From: Ilex aquifolium
Lineage: Eukaryota; Streptophyta; Magnoliopsida; Aquifoliales; Aquifoliaceae
Direction of reading: 5' to 3'
DNA: 64,000 bases
Assembly: GCA_951799425.1 (NCBI GenBank)
Contig: OX637404.1
Location: 248,001-312,000, forward strand
In this document: positions 24,401-36,400 of the stretch, piece after piece
Layout of the letters: each line of letters starts with the position of its first letter
How positions within the stretch are numbered: position 1 is the first letter of the stretch
The notes under the pieces: generated by a model
What the model was told of the DNA's origin: nothing
Database searches by the model: none
Seen by the model: the letters and a program-made list of their open reading frames with translations, nothing else
Made by a program: the position numbers and the translations under genes

Positions 24401-27400
24401 ACAGCTAATGCTCTAGCATCATCGGTTGATTTTTGTTCTCAATTCTTTCATGGGTAGTTTGTTATGTTTTAATTTTTTATTTCAAAATATTGGCCTATAT
24501 GTTTTCTCCCAATTAATTTTATTATTTGTTCTTTTTCCATTCATGTTTGTAACTTAATCTATACTGGGCGTCACTATTTTGGTTCTTGAATAGCCATAGT
24601 TCTTTGATAAAAAAAAAATTTCAAGTTGTTAAATTTGAAAATGGTTAAACAAAAGATAAAAATAAAGTAAAATGTTAGCGTCTTTCCATTTAGACGACGT
24701 GATTATGTCAATTGACTATTTTTAGAATGTAATAATGTTCAATATTCAATATTTTGTCTATTTTAAATACGTAGTATTATTTTTTATTTTTGTTCAAATT
24801 TTGTGTCGAATCTTACGATTCACGATTTTCAAATTTAAGATTCCGATTTACGATACGAATTGCGATTTGACAATTATGCCTCCAATGCACGAGGTTGTTG
24901 AAGAAAACTGGTCTAGCATCCCCAACCTGCAAGGAGAGTTACCTCCACTCGGAGGGCAAGAGAATCAAGAGTCCGACTCAGAGCCCGAAGCCTCAATTAA
25001 GGCTTTGTCACACGAAGTCTCTCAACAAGTCTCCAGGTTTATCAATAGTTTAGGGGATCTAATCAGAGAAGAATCTGACCGCACCGGGCCGGCGTTGGAG
25101 CGGCTAATTGACAATTTGAACCGTCTGGGGGACGTGAGATAACCGTTGTTTCCCATTGTACACGCAGCGCCTGTAGAAGCACCACAGCCGATTCTTCCCC
25201 CGTATGTGCCGCCACAGAGGGCGCAGCAAGCCAGAAATGGTCACCGGCGAAATAACAATCCTCTTTTTTAGGAGGAGGTGGCCCACAATCCTTAATTCGG
25301 GGAGCAACGGAGGCAGTTGCCAATCATTCTTCTAGCAGCGTCCTAAGAGGTCATGAACAGTGACCAGCTGGATGAGATAATCCAAGAACATGCCGACCCT
25401 GGTATTGAAAGCTATATCCTGACTAGGTGGATAGGGAACACAAGTATCCTCGAGGATACAAGGTCCCACTTCGCTACCTTCTCGGGAGAAGACGGTCAGT
25501 CGTTCCACTGTGCAATGCGGTGAAGCAGGGGCCAAAGAATTTTTATAGTTAGGATTGTTCACTAATTTCGTGGAGTTCATTGTAACATCTCAATCACTTC
25601 TATGGTCATGATGCCATCAAATTTAAGACATAAAAGCTATATTGAAGGGAGGAGATCAAGCATCAAAATTACATCAGCCTCTATATACACCTTCATACTT
25701 AGGACAAAGGTAATGACCTAGATACCTAAGATGACCCCTTATCTATTTTTAACTTAGGATGTTTAGGATGAAAAATGAAATTGAAAGCAATCCAATTATG
25801 ACTCTAAGGGATTTTTCGAAGCAAAATTTTTCTAAACTAATTTTGTGTTTTGAAAACATAGGTTGAGTCACAATCGGACCCTCTTTGACCAACATCTTTT
25901 AGTGCTCAAAAGGATAAGTTTTTGCATGGTTTGACACATAGAAAACCTGTAGGGACTGCTTTATGCCCGCTAGCATTTGCTAGAGCGGTCTCTTGATGAC
26001 TTAGGAGAAAAAAAAAAAGGAAAAGGCCACGAAATGCTGCACAGGACTCACTATATAAGCTCATTCGAGCAGTGCTCATGGTCGCTCGAGCGGCGCTTAC
26101 CTTAGTCGGGATTGGAACACAAATTTCATTCTAGCGACAACTGCCCTATGACCGCCCTCCCACCGATCGAGCGGTCGTTCGTGAATCTGAGTTTTCTTAT
26201 TTACTAAGACTACCCTTATTTCGGACTTATAAATAGGTAATTTTTTTTCCACATCTAGGCCAAGCTTTGAGAGAGCCTTTAGAGAAATTTTTGAAGAAAA
26301 AATCTATCTTTTAACCTTAAGAGCTTCTACTACAACCTAGATTCCTAAGAATCTAAATGCTACCACTAATGATTATTTCCATCCTCACAACATGGAGTAG
26401 GAGAGCTTGTTGGTGAACAAACCCATTGGTGTGTGCATACCGAGAATTGTTTACGTGCCCTTAATCGCTCGAGGCCTAGACAAACTGTGCGGCAGGGAGG
26501 TTCAAGTGAAGCTACACTAGATGTTGGAGAGGGAGTTTCGACAGAGAGACATAAAAAGGAAAGGAGTATCTAGTCATGGGTATTAGTTGACGTATAAGAC
26601 TCGAATACTTGTATTGTACACACTTGCAATTGTGAGCACACACACGCACTATATGTTTGATGTTTTGATTGCTTGATATCATATCATTCATAGTTGTGCA
26701 AATTAGTTATGTGGGATTCGGGATCGCCGTGAGATTGATTTAAACAAATTAATTGCATACTAATTTAATCAATCGTCATGGAAGGGTTGTTGGTGATTAA
26801 AGGGGTTCTCATCGTTAATTTCCATATTCGATTGAGAATAGCTAATTGTGGTAGATATAGACTTTAATTTGTAATTGATTTGGGCTAAAATTGAAAAACC
26901 TTTTCACCCCTCTAGGTTAAGTGTCTTGGTCTCCACGTGTATAATCGTGAGAGAAGATCCATATCAGATTCCCCAGCTATGGCCGACTTGGCCAGCTTGT
27001 ATCAAATGGTCGGGGAGATGGCAGAGCAGTACATCGTGCGGTTCATGAGGGGCACGAACTAATGTAGATTGGCGCTGCCTGAAATGGAATATGTGCGCAT
27101 TGTGCAGAACGGACTGGGTTTTGAGCTCCAGAAAAAGTTCGAGGGGATGGAGTTTAACGACTCGTTCGAATTGGCTACGCGATACGAGCAAATCCTACGA
27201 GAGGAGTTGGACTGAAAAAACGCGTCCAAAAGTACGTACTACTAGGATCCCAACACAGAAATCTTCATGGTCAAGCCAGATCAGGAGTTGGAGGTAAACT
27301 TGGTAGAAATCGTGGTTAGACAACCACATATTTACAGCCTGGGCCATGGATTTAATAAGGAATATCATTCCCGCATCCACAAGACAACGTTCTTTTATCA

Positions 27401-30400
27401 TTTTGGCCACCGACTATTATACAAAGTGGGTAGAGGATATTCCAATGAGAACGGTCAACCAAACCGACATCATTCAAATGATAAAAAAAAAAAAAAACAT
27501 AATGCACTGGTTTGGGCTTCCCCAGCACATAGTGGTTGACCAAGGAACAATCTTTACTAGAAGCGAAGTTAAGAGATTTGCAGAAGAGTATAACTTCAAC
27601 GTGATCCCCTCAACCACATATACGCGCAAGGCAACGGCCAAACAAAGTAATGAAAAGAATCATTGCAAAGATGGTAGAAGACAACCCAAGGGGCTGGCAT
27701 GATAAACTATCGAAAGCACTATGGGCGTACAGAACATCCAAACGATCCTGCACTGGAATTACACCATTCAAGCTGACATACGGACACGATACAATTTTGC
27801 TTATGGAGATTACTATAAAGTCGTTGCAAGTGGCTTTTCAGCATAAGTTAAGTCCAGCAGAATACAATGAAGTCATGATGATCGTGCTTGAAGATCTAGA
27901 CGAAGTGCGACTGGGTGCCTTGGATTGCATTAAGGTACAAAAACTAAAAGCCGTCAGGGCGTACAACAGAGGGGTAAAAACAAGATGTTTGGAACAGGAG
28001 ACTTAGTTTGGAAAGTGAGGTTGTCTTTAGGACTTAATGAACAGAGGACTGGTAAGTGGTCGGCCAACTGGGGAGGACCATTTGAAGTCCTCGAAGTCAA
28101 GAAAGGTGGCATTTATTACCTAAGAGATCTGGATGGTGAGCATCACAATCGCTCTATCAACGAACATTTTTTAAAGGCCTACAGACTAACGGTGTGGAAG
28201 GCTGTGGAGCGTGAGTGAGACCTTTAAAATGGGAGGTCACGACCAGTGGCCTAGGGTAGGCCGACGGCTAATATGGAAGTCATTCTACCATTTAATAGTT
28301 GTAAGAAATGCAACGACAAAATGGACAATTTCAGTGAACACAAATTGTAAAATACATGAAAAACAAAGTGTTGCATAAGTACTTCGTCAAAGTAGCTTGC
28401 TTTTGGAAGCTTGTCGTCTTGATTTCAAGATGACAACTTGCACAGCGGAAACAAAAAAAGAGCAGAAGAGAAGGAGAAAGCTTGAGTGCACGAGGCAGAA
28501 TATAGACCTCTAACACGAGCTTCTCCTAGTTAGAGACTTCCCAAAATTTTAAACCTTCTTTAGTCCCCACTTTCCCATTTCCAGAAGGATGCTGAGGAAA
28601 GTCATCCTAGGGCTAAACTGAAGATCAGAGGAGTAAGACAGAACAAGGCTGCCAAATGCACCGGAAGCCAGATGTAGTATCTTCTTCCAACTTCGATAAG
28701 TGTATGCTGCTAACCCATGTTGCCTTACCCCCAAGAAAATGATCTTCAAAATGAACCAAGGATGGAGGCAAAAAGAGGTATTCATCCAAAGAAAGAACAT
28801 GAAGTTGGTAAAGCCAACTGCAAACATGAAAGGGAAAATACAAAGCAACGACTTTGGTTAAGACCGAAGGAGGAAAGAGGTTAGGAACTAACAAAGTCAT
28901 TTTCCAGTTTTCTCTTTTTTGGGTCAGGAGGTTCAGAGGAAACAATGGTGTTGCACAATCAAGGGACATCCTTGAAAAAGTTTGGTTTTCTCCAAAATTC
29001 TTAAGTGCATTATGGGTATTTATAGGCCATAAGGAAGTTGAATATTTTAATGGCCTCACCTCGAAAGCTGCCTATAATTTATGGTAATTTAATGAGAGGA
29101 GAATAAAGCGTCGCTTTGAGAAGCAGTCAAAGTACCTAAATGCACGTACGTGGATCAAATGATGGAAACGTGATGTAAGTGACAATTAATGTCATTTAGT
29201 TCGTAGTCATGTCAGCCGTCACATGGGAAATGAGAAATGAAAAGACAGATTTAAGAAAAAAATGGGCAAAAAAATCCATCTTTATTTATTATCATTTCTC
29301 TTGGAACTGTACAAGATTGAAAAAATGAGTTTTTAGTTGGTACAGTGATTTATTAACGGCCTACAACCCGGCCAAAGCCGACTTCGCAGAGGCCGAGCCT
29401 TTATCCACATAGGTCGCGGCACTTACCACGACGGCCTTGATTTCTTCCAAATGCTCTTGGTAGGACACGGATTCCTCTAGGAGTGCTGCACATCGAGCCT
29501 CTAACTCGGCAATCTAACAGTCTATCTGTGCCAGCTATTGAGGAATTGAGTCAAAGCGGCTACAATGACTAGGGCAAGTTTGAATGTGTTGATTCAAGTT
29601 GACTAGCCACTCTCGTTGCTCACGAATAACGACAAGACAGTATTGACGCTTTTGTTACAATGGTCCTACTTCCTGAAGGATGGCCGGAAGTTCATCAACT
29701 AGACGTACCAACACTTGGCAGTCCTCTTCAACAATGAAAGGAGAGGCGACCAGTGACCTGATCGAGTGAAACCACTCCTCAAGAAAGTTCAGTTCATCTA
29801 CCAGAATGGCAGCGTGACCAATAATAACCAGCATTGTTGTCTCACGATGATCTTCGAACTTGCAATTCAGAATTAGTCCTGAATGCTGAAAGGAGACATG
29901 TCCAAAAGAAAGGCAAGTCTTCAGAGAAGCTAGGACAGAAGACAAGTTCACTTCAGGTGGAGGAATAGCAATCAAGGATGCAGCAGCGGCTTGAGTTAGG
30001 GTCGCGCCCTGGACAGTCTCAGCGGCCGAACGAGTACAATGGCCTGTTGGAGAGTTAAGAAGTTCTTACCTATGGGCTGGACCTTCTTTATTTTTAAGGT
30101 CCACAATGTAAGACACGAATACGTATGACGATCATATACATATTTATTACGAGCATGTTCCCATGTGATATGAGTGTGCATGATAGGTAACAACTATTTA
30201 ATTATGAATACTTATATGAGACCCGAACATGAATGATTGATATGTTTAATATTTAGAGAGTGCAGATGACTAAGGTATGAGAATTAGTGGATTGAATGAC
30301 AATAGGAGAATTGTTTTGTTTAAGTGTGAAAAATTAATAAGTATGTTTGAATGTGATATGATTCTATTATTTTATACATGTTAGTGCATGTGAGATTAAG

Positions 30401-33400
30401 TGGATGACAAGCATATGATATCAACTTATTCTCTATAAAAAATATATGTATTAGGGTATGTGATAAGTGAATTAAAGGCTAACAATATAAATTTAATGGT
30501 TATCAATACTTTGGATATACTTATCTATATACATATATAGATAGAGAAAACATATATATCTATATATATGCATACAAGGGGATATGTATATATATAATGA
30601 AGGGATTCTCCACTAAGGGAGACATATTGAATAAATATATACATACACTTAATGATGAAAGCTCCACTAAGGAAAATGAATGAATGGGATTAAGAGGGAG
30701 GGGGAGATTGGCGACTAGAGGGAGAGAGGGTGGGGACTCCACTAATGCATTTGGGTAGAAGACTAGCATACTTGGGGAAAAAAAAAAAAAAGAAGAAAGA
30801 AGAGAAGACTTTCTCTTGCAAGTCTCGGCTAAGGAAAAGAAAGAAAAGGAAAGAAGAAGAAAAAAAAAACAAATACCAAGACTCTCTACACTTGGAAGTT
30901 TTGGCTAAGAAAGGAAGAAAAAAAGAAGCTCTCCACACTTAGGGAAGTTTTGGCCAAGGCTGGAAGGGGAAGGGTGAAAGGCTAATCGTTGTGCTTGGTG
31001 ATGTAAGAAGTGGGTACAAAAGGTAAGTCATGTAACCTACTCTCCTCCTAAATGTATAGATACAACTCTAGTATGTGTATTTTAGGTATTGCATGTAGAT
31101 AAAGTATGGTGTTTGGTATGTATTTTGGGTATTGCATGTGTTAAAGCGTGATGTTTGGTATGAATTTTGGGTAATGCATGAAGGATTACCATAATACTTG
31201 TGTGGACGTGTGAGCATAATTAGTGTTGTTGCATGAAAAATAAAAATAATAAAATTGTTGTATGTGGATTAAATTTTGGCCAAGAGAGATACTAGCTTGG
31301 TGGGTAGCTTAGAAATTTTGTGAAATTGTTGTTGAATTTTCATAAATCCATGGGTATGAGTTAATTACAAGAAAGCATGCAATTTTGTGATTTTATAGGA
31401 AATTATGCAAGTTCAAATATACTTTTGTTATATTTATAATTTTATGAGAAAAGTTTAATTTGGGAGTAATTGGTTCGAATAAATATTGTTTTAACAAATT
31501 CGAGAAGACTAACTTAAATCGATTAAAGTAGATAATTTTGTCTAATGCGAATAGATTATTTCATTTGACTCGAATTGATTATTAAACTACTAGTTTAATC
31601 GATCCGAGTAGATAATATTATTTGGTGTAAATGAATTATTTAATTCGACGCAATATAATTACTAAACTTGGTTTGAACAAACCAATTCAAGCTTAAGCGA
31701 TATTATTTATTAATACTCGAATGGAATTGTGAATATTGGGTGCCAGGTTCGGAGACGAGCAAAGCAAAAAACGTCGCACAAAACGCTATTGCTGAGGGGT
31801 CATCTACGATATAGAACTTTCCGCAAGGTTGGTGCGCTAACCTACATTTTCTTTATGCATAAATAATTAAGTTTGTTTGATTGCTTATTTTATGAGTTCT
31901 GTTGAGATTCAATAATTGAGTGTTATACTATTGTTGGGGAACGGAGATCATCTAAACAACGAAGTAAGTCTTTATAGCTTGGGTTGATTGTGTGATGGAA
32001 CATGTGTATGCAATAAGAGATGACTATGTGGGTAATGAATTTATTTGTGATTGTGATTCGTCCTTACGACGAGATAGACATTAAGGAAATTATTTATTGA
32101 TTACGAAATGTCTTCTTGACAAGAATTATGACGGCAATTTGTGGTGGATATGAGATATCTACATGATAGGAACTAAGTGTTCGGTTTCGAGTTATCTATG
32201 TGACGAAAAGAAAGAAAAGCTAAGTGGTTTGAGACTTCTAAACGATAGGTGTCTACGTGACATAAATTGTCTGCACAGTTAAGTCGTCTAAGTGACGAGA
32301 GTTAACTGTTGGGATAAATTGTCTACGTGACTAAAAATAAATTAAGTGTTTCGAGTCATCTTCGTGATTGAATTAAGCTATGTGCTGGAATGGTTTAAGT
32401 GACGAGAACAAGAGTTGATGTCATGTTATGGGTCGTATGAAAGATAAAAATTAATATTATAATTTGAGTTGTCTGAGTGACGAATGGTACTTATGTGATG
32501 ATATAATCTTGCGGTGTATGTTGCTTGGGTGGTGAAACGGTTATCTCATGTTAAAATTACGAGATTACGAATAATAAATTTCTACTAATGAATTAGTGTA
32601 TCTTGTTATTTTCTTGGCTCTCTAATTATGGGAAACCACTGGATACTCGCTGAAAAATTTTCTCGAAATCTTTTCTGGATCTCTGTACACAAGCCTGAAG
32701 TCCACTGCCAAAACTAGAGGTTCAGTCGGGAGTTGTCGGGGGAATGGCTCGTGTCAGTATGTTTTTGTTCTTTTTCCTTTTGGTTTGTATAGAACTTTAG
32801 TGTTTTTCTTTGGCGTGTAAATGACACCTTAAAAAAAATGTTTTTGGGTTATGACTATTTTATATGGTAGTGAACGCTGTGCTTGCACTCATGTGACTTT
32901 TTATTTTAAAAGTGGACTATGTTATACATTTTGTCAGGGTTGATTTTTTTGATTAAAACAAATATATTAATAGTAGGTTTGCGAGACAAAGTGTGTTATG
33001 TCTACATTATATTTTCAGTTCTAAGCCCAGAACGGGGTGTTGCACACCACCTCAACATTATCGGCCACATCAGTGACCATATCGCTGAAAGAAGGCGCCG
33101 GCAAAACTAAGTTAACTACGGCCATGGAAGAGGCCATAGAAGTAGGAATGATCACCGGCCCGAGGGGCTCAAGTTTCCAAAGATCGCATCTTAAGAAAGC
33201 CTTTTATTAACAGAAGCAGACGGAGGAGTGCCATCACGTTGGCAAACACGGCGCACAAGAGGGGCATCATCGTCAATGTATTGTCCCTCGCTGACCTAAG
33301 GGTGAAAGACAAATGAAGAAGGGGTTGTAGAAGAGCGTTGCCACTTATCCTTGCGGCAAGGCCTTATTGGAGAAGAAGGCATAGTTGAGGAAGACAAATC

Positions 33401-36400
33401 AGCAGAGGTCACAGATCAAGGTCAACATTCTGAGGTCGTACAACGGCAGAGAGAGAAATCCTGACCAAGCCGGCCCTAGGAGATGGTTGAGCCCGTGATG
33501 GAAAGCCCACATGATTGAGAATAGAGACCGTGTCACAGTCAAATTGCCGAAAAACGTATCATTTCTACCAGGCCTTGGCAAACTTCAAAACCTCGAATAA
33601 CTCAGTAAAGGAGGTCATTCGAAAAGAGCGACGAGCAAAAGAGTAACGATGGCTTACTTCTCGAACATTCATATGGGTCAAATTAGGCCGATTTATGAGG
33701 TCAGTGTTAAGGGTACGGATGAAGGAAGGAATCTTCTGGACCAAGCCGAATTGGCGGGCAAATTACTGTGGCATGTAAACTTCAACGCCGCAGTGAGCAT
33801 TGGCACCGTAAGTCGGCCCTAGGCCATAATGCAAGTCTTAGGGGTGGAGGTAGGAGAACTAGACGTCCCCAGGTGAAGCAGCGTCAACGGGGGCTTCACC
33901 AGGCTTATAAAGGAAACATTATGTCCCCGAGTTTCGAGCAAACGACATCCAAACGGGTTGTGAGTTGTTCAAGTTATCCAAATAGGAAAAGCAATCTGCA
34001 AAAGACTGCTCTTTGGAAGGGGTCGTGGCAAATAAGTGATCGTAAGAGAAGGAGACATTGTTAGCATACGGGATGGAAAATTCTGGGAAGTAAGCACGAA
34101 ACCACAGCTGGAGCACCCACAAGGGACCCGAACCTTTTTGCATCTTTGATGCCACAGTTTTCTACAACCCACGATAGCGGTGGTGAGCATTACAGATTAT
34201 ATAGGCACAAAGAACAAGCCGTTACAATAATTAAAAGATATGGATGGATCGCGTGTCAGTCGTTTCCTATAAATTTGAAAAGACGAAAGATAAGACCAAG
34301 AGAATACACGTAGAAGATTGGCCGCAATCCCTAAGTTTCACAGCCAATGACGAGATGACAACCAAGTAAGGCAAGTGTAACGGCAAAAGCTTAAATTCAA
34401 AAGAGCCAAAACGACACCCCGAATATGGAGTATTTAGTAGCATTGTTTTGGGGGGCAATGTTTATACCCAAAAATAGCAAAATCAAAGGGTGATACGCAT
34501 AGTTATCAAATCGTGTATCGGAAGGCATATCGTTTTTTTAAAAATAGTGTATCGTAAGATACGGTGCAATTTTAAATAAATAATAATAAAATATATATAC
34601 CTTTGAAAAAAAATCATACACTCATAAAAACATAGCATTTCATTAATACTCCACCAACTATTCAAGTGACCAACATAGTTCACTAATATTATAATGCAAA
34701 GTTCACAGCCATAATTCACTAATTATTTGGCTTTGTAAATAAATTAACAGAATTTCTTACACTTGCACAGGTTTAGCTGGAGTAGCTGGAGGAGAAAGAA
34801 GGCAGATCGAGGGCTGCTTCGATGGCTTCTCACTTTCTCAGATTTTGCTGCCTTCATCGATGAAGAAGAGAGAGAAGACGGAGAACAGAGAGAAGACGAA
34901 GAACAGAGAGCACAGAGAGAAAACGGAGAACAGAGAGATCTGAAGAACACCGAAGGCTACTGTGTTTTGCTTCGTCGTCTTCGTCGGTCGTGAGGTCTGA
35001 AGAACACTGAAGGAAGACAGCGAATGGAGAGAGAGAGGAAAAGAGGAATTTTAATTTTTTTTTGTACACCCTAACCCTGAAATGACGTCATTTTCGGTGG
35101 GAGGGATAAAAAAATCAGTCTCTTATTTAGGCAAAACGACGTCGTTCCATCTAAAAAAAAAATAAACAGGTTTGCGCGTATTGTTCGTATCGTATCGTAA
35201 AAACGTATCGTGTATCGGACGATACAACGCAAAAACGATACAGACCTACGATCCGTATCGTTTTACTTCTGTATCGTGACGTATCATACGATACGTATCG
35301 CGTATCATACGATACTAACAACTATGGTGACACGTGAAAATGATCCAACGGTCATGAAAGAGTCTCTGAGAGGCCATGATTGACAAAGTTTTTGGGGGAG
35401 TAGGACTCTAAGAATCCCGAGAAATAGGGAGACGTGACATCATGAGTCGCCAATGGGAAACGATTCAGTGCATTTCATCGCATCTCGAGAAAAAAGGCCA
35501 TGACTACAGTAATGGCCGGAAATGATGGCTTTGACGATTGGAGGTCATCTCTATAAATAACATAGACCAGGCCACAGAGAAGGGATCCACAATCAAACAC
35601 AACAAACTCTACACGGAGCCAGCCTACCTTATATTTACTTATCCTTACTCCCGAGCAACTTTATTTTTCATGTAACACATCACTCTGGTGATCTTTTGCT
35701 ACTTTCATTTAATGCTAAGTACGGTACTTGTTTCATCTTTTGAATTTAGTCTACTTGTTGCTATGCATTCCAGTTGTCTTTTTTACGTTTCAGTCAATTA
35801 CGCTGTTAGTTGAAAAATTATTTTAAGTCCTTGAACCCTAAGGAATATAAAAGAGCTCAGAGGTAGCCTTACGCCTCGCTACAATCGCCTAAATAGTCAC
35901 AATTTTTAGAACCTCACGCCGGTTCGAGTAAGTAAGATCGTATGTGTTTGGATCTTAAATCCAATCGAACTTTGGCACGCCTGCAATCCAAAAATACGGG
36001 TCTTGTCAACAAGACCCGTATGATAAGACCCGTATTTTAATAGATTTTGCTCATACAAATTATTTAACAATCAATTATTTTCTCATCTTGATGCAACCTT
36101 GATTGAATTGTGATAATTTGTAGAAGGTGTTTATACAACTCTAATCCTAGTCCCTAGTTACTTACACGATGAAATATTTTTTATGATCTACATATTATTA
36201 GATTTGGTAGACGTGAATTTAAATTACTTAATTTTACTAGTAAAAATAGAACTGAGACTTTAATGTAATGATTGATGTTAGGTGATCTATAGAGGTGCAT
36301 GTTGGTTAGTATCTCATATTAATTAATCGCATGATATTTAATTATGGACAGTTTGTTATAATATCCCAATTTGGGAAATTATATGGGTTAAGATGGATGG

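Larger units (their letters stand above)
24048..27214 (+). pseudogene. Gypsy gag, broken into pieces
   Basis: The start [11 protein letters not shown] is interrupted at 24100 by a MITE. It resumes at 24879 with [19 protein letters not shown] and [17 protein letters not shown]. After several stops and shifts, [15 protein letters not shown] and then, beyond the 25.6-26.95 kb block, [20 protein letters not shown] and [20 protein letters not shown] follow. These are the capsid signatures of plant gypsy gag. It cannot give a complete protein. Confidence 0.75.
23386..35998 (+). mobile_element. Tat/Retand-like Ty3-gypsy element, heavily rearranged
   Basis: The 5' LTR is 23386-24009 and the 3' LTR is 34459 to about 35998. 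After the 5' LTR a sequence of the type TTGGCACACCCGGTGAGACC precedes the gag start (ATGGCGAACACCCG), as in Tat-lineage elements. The internal region holds gag fragments, an integrase end and, on the opposite strand, a plant-mobile-domain ORF typical of this lineage. Reverse transcriptase and RNase H are missing. Later insertions include two MITEs (24101-24878 and 34498-35326), a solo LTR (30107-33044) and an unidentified block (about 25597-26955). Confidence 0.8.

Noticed and set aside
30690-30942. Lys/Glu- or Phe-rich ORFs
   Set aside because: They come from an A/GA-rich tract inside a solo LTR.
32090-32530. CRISPR-like array from repeated GTCTACGTGACGA
   Set aside because: Units are degenerate and irregularly spaced, without constant spacers, and lie in a plant LTR.
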